A DNA stretch of 8,480 nt from BJHL01 sp035299305 (GTDB lineage: Bacteria; Planctomycetota; Phycisphaerae; Phycisphaerales; UBA1924). The notes beneath the pieces are model-generated. The model was not told the DNA's origin. It did no database searches and saw only the letters and a program-made list of their open reading frames with translations. The stretch lies in the NCBI GenBank assembly GCA_035299305.1, contig DATGWV010000061.1, positions 1 to 8,480 of the forward strand, in the 5' to 3' direction. This document shows, in pieces, positions 1-4,987 of the stretch (its first letter is position 1; every line of letters begins with the position of its first letter). A program made the translations under genes and the position numbers.

Positions 1-245
1 ATGGCCGCGGCCTCCTGCCCCTTGTTCTGCGGATACGTGCCCATGCGGCCGCTGCGCTGCAGCTTGAAGGCCGTCTCATCGAGCGCGCGGCACTTGCACA
101 TGTACTGATAGAGCTCGAGAATCTCCTCATCCTTCAGCACAGGCGTGCCGTCGGCGTTGGTCGCGAGTTCCTTGTCCACCACGCCGTGCTCGTCCATGAT
201 CTGGAGATGCTCGACGTTGGCTCCGTAGACGGTTCGAATGGGCAT
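1..245 (-). CDS. pdhA: Pyruvate dehydrogenase E1 component alpha subunit, N-terminal part (runs off left edge)
   Basis: Only the first 81 codons are in the window. The protein would be the thiamine-diphosphate-dependent E1 alpha chain, which with E1 beta decarboxylates pyruvate and passes the acetyl group to the lipoyl E2 in the cytoplasm. I translated it by hand on the minus strand. It starts MPIRTVYGANVEHLQIMDEH, then has the helix EEILELYQYM (40-49), CRALDETAFKLQRSGRMGTY (52-71) and NKGQEAA (74-80). The order 'RxLDexaxxLxRxGRmGxYxxxxGQEA' is the standard opening of PdhA and related branched-chain E1 alpha proteins. The catalytic and ThDP-binding parts lie outside. The ATG at 245 fits the usual family start, although no Shine-Dalgarno sequence is visible before it. 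A branched-chain 2-oxo acid E1 alpha is the main alternative. Confidence 0.85.
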   Translation of the reverse strand, partial: MPIRTVYGANVEHLQIMDEHGVVDKELATNADGTPVLKDEEILELYQYMCKCRALDETAFKLQRSGRMGTYPQNKGQEAAA

Positions 246-623
246 GCGGTAAGGATAGCCGCCGGGTAGCGAGCGACGGAAGAGGGGAGGTCGAGGACGC
301 GCCAACATCGCGGCGGTCGGTGTCCTAGCCGGACGTCCTCCTCCCCCACCACACCACCCCGTCCAAACGAAACGAGGCCAGCGGGCGTGCTGGCTCCCAT
401 GTCTCATTTTGCGGTCCTCGGGTCGTCGCGGCATCCTGTCGATAACCAGCGATCAATGGCTTTACCTGCATTGGATTCAATGCGGGATTCACGACCTGCA
501 GCTGTATAGTGCATGGAATTCCGCGAGGCACTTGAGAGGGTCACGAGCCGCGCGGAGGCGTTGAACTAACTTCGAGCGCTCGGAGCAACGCGCAGTCTGC
601 GACCGATTGAATGAGGCCTCCTC
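246..623. other. Non-coding gap between pdhA and the Imm11-like gene
   Basis: This 378-base gap separates two divergently transcribed genes and should hold promoters for both. I see no convincing gene. Short open stretches on the plus strand (36 codons from 399, 18 codons from 513) have no ribosome-binding site and resemble nothing I know. A TATAGT hexamer at 505-510 could be a -10 box for the rightward gene, but no good -35 sits at the right distance. A small hairpin lies at 376-395. No toxin gene is present, which matters for the orphan immunity-like gene to the right. Confidence 0.6.
376..395 (-). other. Short hairpin upstream of pdhA
   Basis: GCCAGC (377-382) and GCTGGC (389-394) form a perfect 6-bp stem around a 6-base loop, extended by one G-T pair. 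Read on the minus strand, towards pdhA, it is followed by CTCGTTTCGTTT, a broken T-tract. It could be a weak terminator or attenuator in the pdhA leader, or chance in GC-rich DNA. Confidence 0.25.
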
Positions 624-1244
624 GTGATCGTGTACCCCTTGTCAGAAGATCCCAATCTGCCAACTCGCATACTGAACTGGCCGGAAGACACCAAACTCAA
701 GTGGAGTCACCGGTTTCAACAGGAGCCATTGGAGTTGGAGTGGACGCCACTTCTCACGACCGTTGACAAGGGCGGCCACCGAGGTGATGCCAAGGCCCTG
801 AAACCTTACGGATTCCGCAAGCGCCCCTTCGGTGACATTGCACAAATCTGGCGTGCAAGGCTGCTTTCTGTGCGAGCATTGTCGGTGTTGCGGCCATTCC
901 TGAAGGACACGTGCGAAGTGCTGCCGTTGCGTTGCGACTGCGAAGGACAGGATTATGTCGCGATCAACTGCCTGAACCGCATCGATGCGTTCGATCGCTC
1001 TCGTTCTGATCTCGATATCGATGAACAAGGACGCATTACGTGGGAGTACTCGTATGCGTTCAAAGAAGATGCTATTGGCAGCAGTGCCATTTTCACGGTG
1101 CCTGATTTTGCCGGGACCGTTTTCTGCACGCAAGCCGTCATCGACGCGGCGACATCGGCGGGGCTGATCGCTTTCCCCAAGCGACCTCTCCCAGGCCAAG
1201 GCGACGAGCCCGCCAAGTCGCGTGTGGACCCTTACGTCTGGTGA
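624..1244 (+). CDS. Imm11/DUF1629-family-like protein, orphan
   Basis: This gene encodes 206 residues with no signal peptide or membrane segment, so it is probably cytoplasmic. The second half matches my recollection of the Imm11 (DUF1629) layout: LSVRALSVLRPFL (81-93), EVLPL (98-102), YVAINCLNRIDAFD (111-124), a Ser-Asp turn, a hydrophobic strand at AIFTVPDF (155-162), then VFCTQAVIDAATSAGL (166-181). The first half has the usual short W-containing strands (WPEDTKLKW, ELEWTPLL). Many members of this family are predicted immunity proteins against polymorphic toxins, but no toxin lies next to this one. Start: GTG at 624, with GAGG at 613-616 seven bases upstream and an in-frame TGA at 612-614 ruling out a longer protein. 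GTG at 630 is the alternative. Codon choice looks less GC-biased than in gltX or the EF-G-like gene, which would fit transfer. Gene call firm; family call moderate; function inferred. Confidence 0.75.
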   Translation: MIVYPLSEDPNLPTRILNWPEDTKLKWSHRFQQEPLELEWTPLLTTVDKGGHRGDAKALKPYGFRKRPFGDIAQIWRARLLSVRALSVLRPFLKDTCEVLPLRCDCEGQDYVAINCLNRIDAFDRSRSDLDIDEQGRITWEYSYAFKEDAIGSSAIFTVPDFAGTVFCTQAVIDAATSAGLIAFPKRPLPGQGDEPAKSRVDPYVW

Positions 1245-1417
1245 CAAAGTCGGTTGTGACGCTACGCAAACGGGAACAACATCGAGTTCGTTGCGGTCAT
1301 ATCTCTGACACTACACGATGTGTCCATGTGACTACCCCACCCGGCGTACCAGTCGTCATGTCGACCTTCGTACCGTTCTTGAACTTGCGGTAAACCTGTC
1401 CTCGCCGGCACGTGCCC

Positions 1418-3208
1418 TCACGCAAGTACCGCACGCACCCGACGCAGCACCGTGTCGCGGCCGATCAGTTCCAGCGTTTCGGTCATGCCGGGCGTCACGC
1501 CGGTGCCGGTCAAGGCGACGCGGAGGGCCTGGGCGATGGGGCCGGGGTTGGCGAGGTTCTTTGATTTGGCGAACTGTTCGAGCGCGGCGTGGAGGGTTTC
1601 GCCAGTCCACGGGGTATGTTGTTCAAGGATGGGCAGGAACTCGCGCAGCAGCGTGAGGCCTTGCAGGTTGTTGGCGAGCAGGTTCTTCTCGCGCGGGGCG
1701 GGGTCGGCGGCGAACTGCGCGGCGACGTCGGCGTCAGTGAGCAGCGCGAAGCGGCTGGACTTGATGGCATCGCGGAAGGTCTTGGCACGCGGCTTGACGG
1801 CGCGGGCGAGAACGACCAGCGAAGGCGAGAACGTGTCGCCGCTGCGGAAGGTGCGCACGAGGGCGGCGATATCGGCGTTGGCGGGAGTTGTTGCAGGGTC
1901 GTTGGCGGCCAGCTCTTCGTTACACCAGTTCCACCAGCGCTGCGCGAACTGCTCGTCGGTCATTTGGGCGAGGTAGTCGGCGTTGAAGGAGAGGAGCTTG
2001 GCGCGGTCGAACTTGCTGTTGGTCTTGCCGATGCGGTCGAGCGTGAAGAGCTCGCCGATTTCGCGCAGCGTGAACTTCTCGCGGTCTTTGCCATCGGGCA
2101 ATTTCAGGCCAGGATTCCAGCCCAGGAGCGCGACGTAGCACAGGATGGCTTCGGGCAGGTAGCCGCTGCTGCGGAAGTCGGCGACTTCGATTTCGGGCAG
2201 CGTGATTTTGAGGAAGGCGGCGATCTTCTGCGCGGTGTCGATGCTGTCGTTTTCGGCGGCAAGGAAGTCTTTGAGCGTCTTTTCATCAAGCTTGGTGCCG
2301 GCGCACACGGCTGCGATGTAATCGGGGCCGTTCTTGGCCATGGCGTCTTTGAGCGCCTTGCGAGCGGTCTTGGCTTTGTCGCGCTTGCTCATCTTGGTGC
2401 CGTCGACATTGAAGATGAGCGGCATGTGGGCGTACGCGGGCGTGCGATAGCCCAGGGCCTTTTGCAGGGCCACGTGGCGCGGCGTATTTGCCAAATGTTC
2501 CTGGGCCCGAAGCACGTGCGTGACGCCCATGGCTTCATCATCGCAGACTACCGCGAAGTGGTACGTGGGCAGGCCGTCTTGCTTGCGGATGACGAAGTCG
2601 TCGAGCTCGCCCGCGGCGATCTTGACATCGCCCAGCACATCATCGCGCACGACGATGGCTTCGGCAGGCGCGAAGAACCGCACCACGTGCGGCTCGCCGC
2701 TCTGCATGCGGCGGATGCGCTCGGCAATGTCGGAAATCTTGTTGTAGCTGGCGCGGTCGTAGCGATAGGTTTGCTTGGCGGCGACGGCGACTTTGCGCGC
2801 GGCTTCGAGTTCTTCGCTGGTTTCGAAGGCGGGGTAGGCCTTGCCTTGCTCGACCAGTCGCATGATGGCGGCGTTGTACTTCGCCAGCCGCTGCGCCTGG
2901 AAGAACGGGCCGACGCCGCGCGGATCGCCGCCGATGGTGCGTGTCGCGCCACTATCGGTGTACTTGAGCGTGGGGCCTTCGTCCCAGTCGATGCAGAGCC
3001 ACGCGAGATCTTCCATGATGCCGCGCGCGGATTCATCGCTGCTGCGGGCTGCGTCGGTGTCTTCGATGCGGAGGAGGAACTTGCCGCTCCCCCCACCGCC
3101 GCCATGCCGCTTGGCGAACGCCCAGCAGAAGAGCGCGGTGCGTGCGCCGCCGATGTGCAGGTGACCGGTGGGACTGGGAGCAAAACGCGTGACGTGCGAA
3201 AGAACCAT
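1418..3208 (-). CDS. gltX: Glutamyl-tRNA synthetase with an insertion after the KMSKR loop
   Basis: This class I aminoacyl-tRNA synthetase of 596 residues joins glutamate to tRNA-Glu using ATP in the cytoplasm. The ATP site is clear: PSPTGHLHIGGART (11-24, HIGH-type motif) and GTKMSKRDK (270-278, KMSKS-type loop). Between them are LRIEDTD (46-52), the DDFVIRKQDGLPTYHFAVV stretch (203-221) and HVLRAQEHL (231-239). SGYLPEAILCYVALLGWNP (348-366) opens the tRNA-binding half, and the C-terminal anticodon-binding helices run to the end. Bacterial GltX is usually about 470-500 residues. Most of the excess lies between KMSKR and GYLPEA, which are 72 residues apart here against about 12 in E. coli. 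A glycine run (36-42) is a second small addition. The ATG at 3208 is the natural start, with no Shine-Dalgarno sequence. It lies 47 bases after the PEP-CTERM pair on the same strand. Whether it also charges tRNA-Gln cannot be told. Confidence 0.96.
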   Translation of the reverse strand: MVLSHVTRFAPSPTGHLHIGGARTALFCWAFAKRHGGGGGSGKFLLRIEDTDAARSSDESARGIMEDLAWLCIDWDEGPTLKYTDSGATRTIGGDPRGVGPFFQAQRLAKYNAAIMRLVEQGKAYPAFETSEELEAARKVAVAAKQTYRYDRASYNKISDIAERIRRMQSGEPHVVRFFAPAEAIVVRDDVLGDVKIAAGELDDFVIRKQDGLPTYHFAVVCDDEAMGVTHVLRAQEHLANTPRHVALQKALGYRTPAYAHMPLIFNVDGTKMSKRDKAKTARKALKDAMAKNGPDYIAAVCAGTKLDEKTLKDFLAAENDSIDTAQKIAAFLKITLPEIEVADFRSSGYLPEAILCYVALLGWNPGLKLPDGKDREKFTLREIGELFTLDRIGKTNSKFDRAKLLSFNADYLAQMTDEQFAQRWWNWCNEELAANDPATTPANADIAALVRTFRSGDTFSPSLVVLARAVKPRAKTFRDAIKSSRFALLTDADVAAQFAADPAPREKNLLANNLQGLTLLREFLPILEQHTPWTGETLHAALEQFAKSKNLANPGPIAQALRVALTGTGVTPGMTETLELIGRDTVLRRVRAVLA

Positions 3209-3255
3209 AAGGGTGCAACGGTACGCGCGTGTTGCGGGAGGTTTGCAGGCGGGAA

Positions 3256-3882
3256 TCAGCGGCGGCGGCGTGCGGCGAGCGGCAGACCCGCCAACATCAG
3301 CGGGAGTACGCCTGCAGACGGCACCTGCAGCGAAACCGTGAGGCGGGAGGCATCGAGGATGTTGTTGTTGTCGTTGTCGCGGAAGAACTCGCGCGAGTAG
3401 CTGATGCTGGTGAACATGCGATAGTTGACGCCGCTTTCCAGTTCAACCTGTGTCGCTGAATACGGAACGTTGGCGCCGGTTGCGACATTGAAGAAGAAAG
3501 GCGTCGCCAAATTGCTTTGGAGTCCGTTGCCTGCGGTCACGGTCCATTGGCGCTGCAGCGTGTAGAGGCCCGTTTCGGTGACTTGAAAGAAGACTTCCGC
3601 GCTGAGGTAGCCGGTGATCGTGCGATCCCAATCTTGCGGCGTGTCCGGGTCGTTCCAGGCGAGGCCGTGTTCGAGCGTAAGGGTGAATGATGAGGGGGAT
3701 GAGGTGAACTCGGCTGTGCGCGTCTGAAAGACCTGCCACTCACTGTTTCCCTGCGTGCTGGTGACTGTGCCCCAGACGTTGTCCAAGACCGTGGTTGACT
3801 GCACGACGATGCTGGCGGAAGCGGTGTGTGCGAGAGCGCAGCACATGGCTGCGAGCGAGACGAGTTGGCGGGTGGCGAGCAT
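3256..3882 (-). CDS. Secreted PEP-CTERM-type protein B (208 aa), unknown function
   Basis: A signal peptide (MLATRQLVSLAAMCCALAHT then ASA, cleavage near residue 24) leads into a beta-rich domain dense in Thr, Ser, Phe and Tyr. The protein ends with VPSAG (187-191), a hydrophobic stretch and ARRRR. That tripartite tail is how planctomycete PEP-CTERM-like proteins are marked for export and membrane sorting by an exosortase-type system (family knowledge); this copy has VPSAG rather than VPxPG. DNDNNNILD (169-177) fits the spacing of a DxDxNxxxD calcium loop. I start it at 3882 because AAAGGGG lies nine bases upstream and the signal peptide begins there. A longer reading from 4053 would overlap the upstream gene and put arginine-rich sequence before the signal peptide. 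The upstream neighbour is a likely paralogue 26 bases away. The function is unknown; a surface or matrix protein is my guess. Confidence 0.85.
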   Translation of the reverse strand: MLATRQLVSLAAMCCALAHTASASIVVQSTTVLDNVWGTVTSTQGNSEWQVFQTRTAEFTSSPSSFTLTLEHGLAWNDPDTPQDWDRTITGYLSAEVFFQVTETGLYTLQRQWTVTAGNGLQSNLATPFFFNVATGANVPYSATQVELESGVNYRMFTSISYSREFFRDNDNNNILDASRLTVSLQVPSAGVLPLMLAGLPLAARRRR

Positions 3883-3891
3883 AAGGACGAT

Positions 3892-3898
3892 CCCCTTT
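3892..3898 (-). promoter_or_regulatory. Ribosome-binding site deciding the start of protein B
   Basis: AAAGGGG on the minus strand, nine bases before the ATG at 3882. It supports this start over the longer open frame and resembles the AAAAGGGG before the neighbouring paralogue. Confidence 0.6.
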
Positions 3899-3908
3899 CT
3901 TGTGGACG

Positions 3909-4661
3909 TTATGAGCGGCGGCGGCGGGCGGTGAAGAGTGCCCCGAGCCCGATAGTGGCGAGCGCACCGGGCGTGGGAACGATCACGCGCAGGAAGTAAT
4001 CGGAGAAGGCGTTGCCGTCGGTGGGCAGGAAGGCCCCGATGTAACCTGCCCACACGCGCTGCGAGATGGTGTACTGGCCTGCCGCGAGCGAGAACTCAAG
4101 CGGACGCGGTTGGCCCAGGCCGGTCACGGCGACTTGTACGTTACTGGCATTGAGCACACGGGTGGTTCCCGAGTCGAAGAACCAGGTAAAGGGATTGGAT
4201 GAGCCAGTGAGCAGGCGGGTTTCGAGAGAGACCGTTGAAGCCTGCAGCAGCGTGAACGTGGTGTTGATTTGAATCGAGGACTGGCCGCCCACGGGCCCGT
4301 AGTCGGCGGCGGGGATGTTGATTCGCGTCGCAGAGTATTCGGCGCGGGCGGAGAGCGTGAAGGAGTTGGGCGTGAACTCCGCCGCGCCGCGGGCGAAGTA
4401 GTTGTGGCTGATGGTGGCCTCCGCCGTGCCCGGGTCGGGCCAAAGCGAGCCGACGTACGTCACGACTTGCGTGGTGGGGCCGAAGGTCTGATCAAAGTTG
4501 GTGCCGGCGGCGGGGTTGAACGTTTGCGTCCCGCCAAAGGCTGCGGGCGCGGAGAACACAAACTGCTGCGAGTTAATGACCAGCACGGCGTGAGCGGTGG
4601 AAGTCGCTGCGAGCAGAGCCGCACTGGCGGCGGCGAGAACGATGAACTGTGCACCACGCAT
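3909..4661 (-). CDS. Secreted PEP-CTERM-type protein A (250 aa), unknown function
   Basis: The protein starts with a signal peptide (MRGAQFIVLAAASAALLAAT then STAHA, likely cut after residue 25). A beta-rich body follows, with stretches such as AEFTPNSFTLSARAEY (94-109), TTFTLLQASTVSLETRL (134-150) and LEFSLAAGQYTIS (188-200). It ends with VPTPG (228-232), a hydrophobic segment and ARRRRS. The tail is the planctomycete form of a PEP-CTERM sorting signal, so the mature protein should be exported and anchored or released at the envelope. The start at 4661 is set by AAAAGGGG five bases upstream and by the signal peptide; the reading frame is open further upstream to 4874, but that part is intergenic. 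It is probably the first gene of a run continuing into protein B and perhaps gltX. No catalytic motif is visible and I do not recognise a named family for the body. Confidence 0.85.
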   Translation of the reverse strand: MRGAQFIVLAAASAALLAATSTAHAVLVINSQQFVFSAPAAFGGTQTFNPAAGTNFDQTFGPTTQVVTYVGSLWPDPGTAEATISHNYFARGAAEFTPNSFTLSARAEYSATRINIPAADYGPVGGQSSIQINTTFTLLQASTVSLETRLLTGSSNPFTWFFDSGTTRVLNASNVQVAVTGLGQPRPLEFSLAAGQYTISQRVWAGYIGAFLPTDGNAFSDYFLRVIVPTPGALATIGLGALFTARRRRS

Positions 4662-4666
4662 GGAAG

Positions 4667-4674
4667 CCCCTTTT
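4667..4674 (-). promoter_or_regulatory. Ribosome-binding site deciding the start of protein A
   Basis: AAAAGGGG on the minus strand, five bases before the ATG at 4661. Together with the signal peptide it places the start here and not further upstream. Confidence 0.6.
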
Positions 4675-4715
4675 GGCAAAGAAGAACCGCGCGGCAGAGG
4701 AGCCGCGTCGGACCA

Positions 4716-4744
4716 AGTATGACACAAACAGGGCATTGTGCCAG
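4716..4744 (-). promoter_or_regulatory. Candidate sigma-70-type promoter for the PEP-CTERM/gltX run
   Basis: On the minus strand CTGGCA (4739-4744) and CATACT (4716-4721) are 17 bases apart, each matching four of six positions of the TTGACA/TATAAT consensus. Transcription would begin about 50 bases before the ATG at 4661. A small inverted repeat, GGCA/TGCC (4732-4735 and 4739-4742), overlaps the -35 side and could be an operator, but it is short. Confidence 0.3.
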
Positions 4745-4854
4745 CAAAGTGGAGACTTTGTTGACGCACGCCGGAGCTGCGCGGAAGGCTCGGCGAGTCG
4801 TCGAAAAAATATGCGAACCGCTTACAAACCTTGCGAGTTTCCATCACAAACCTC

Positions 4855-4882
4855 TTCACAGCGAGGCAATTCAAGATAGACT
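4855..4882 (+). promoter_or_regulatory. Candidate sigma-70-type promoter for the EF-G-like gene
   Basis: TTCACA (4855-4860, five of six) and TAGACT (4877-4882, four of six) are separated by 16 bases. Transcription from here would give a leader of roughly 100 bases that includes the hairpin at 4926-4953. Confidence 0.3.
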
Positions 4883-4925
4883 GATCTCATGCTTGTTCCC
4901 CGAGTTCATTCTGGCACCTGAGGTG

Positions 4926-4953
4926 GCGGGCCCACGCGTTTCGTGCGGCCCGC
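4926..4953 (+). promoter_or_regulatory. Strong hairpin in the leader of the EF-G-like gene
   Basis: GCGGGCC (4926-4932) pairs with GGCCCGC (4947-4953), and CACG (4933-4936) pairs with CGTG (4942-4945). This gives 11 base pairs with a single C bulge and the five-base loop CGTTT. It ends 21 bases before the AAGGAG ribosome-binding site. No T-tract follows, so it is not a classic intrinsic terminator; an RNA-stabilising or translation-modulating leader structure is more likely. Confidence 0.45.
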
Positions 4954-4974
4954 ACTCGCGGAACAACCATCTTC

Positions 4975-4980
4975 AAGGAG
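4975..4980 (+). promoter_or_regulatory. Ribosome-binding site deciding the EF-G-like start
   Basis: AAGGAG lies seven bases before the ATG at 4988 and is the best Shine-Dalgarno match in the window. It decides against the in-frame upstream ATG at 4943, which lies inside the leader hairpin. Confidence 0.8.
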
Positions 4981-4987
4981 ACAACCC

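Larger units (their letters stand above)
4662..4987. other. Divergent intergenic region between protein A and the EF-G-like gene
   Basis: This 326-base gap has no gene I can support. It holds candidate promoters pointing both ways (4716-4744 minus, 4855-4882 plus), a strong hairpin at 4926-4953 in the rightward leader, and ribosome-binding sites at each end. Open frames crossing it on both strands are extensions of neighbouring genes or antisense readings. Confidence 0.6.

Noticed and set aside
399..569. Short plus-strand frames (36 and 18 codons) before the Imm11-like gene, considered as toxin remnants
   Set aside because: No ribosome-binding site, no family resemblance, and stops between them; nothing supports a toxin fragment.
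1307..1324. Weak hairpin GACAC/GTGTC between the Imm11-like gene and gltX
   Set aside because: A five-base stem with no T-tract; not enough for a terminator call.
1407..1416. Perfect 10-base palindrome GGCACGTGCC just beyond the gltX stop
   Set aside because: Too short to form a stable terminator, has no T-tract, and such palindromes are common by chance in GC-rich DNA.
1589..3400. 603-codon open frame on the plus strand opposite gltX
   Set aside because: It is antisense to a clear gltX, low in complexity (Gly, Ala, Glu, Val-rich) and has no recognisable motif; it is a by-product of GC-rich codon use.
3883..4053. Longer N-terminus for PEP-CTERM protein B
   Set aside because: It would overlap the end of protein A and place arginine-rich sequence ahead of an obvious signal peptide; the AAAGGGG site supports 3882.
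4943..4987. Upstream ATG adding 15 residues to the EF-G-like protein
   Set aside because: It lies within the leader hairpin, the added residues do not resemble family N-termini, and AAGGAG is placed for the ATG at 4988.
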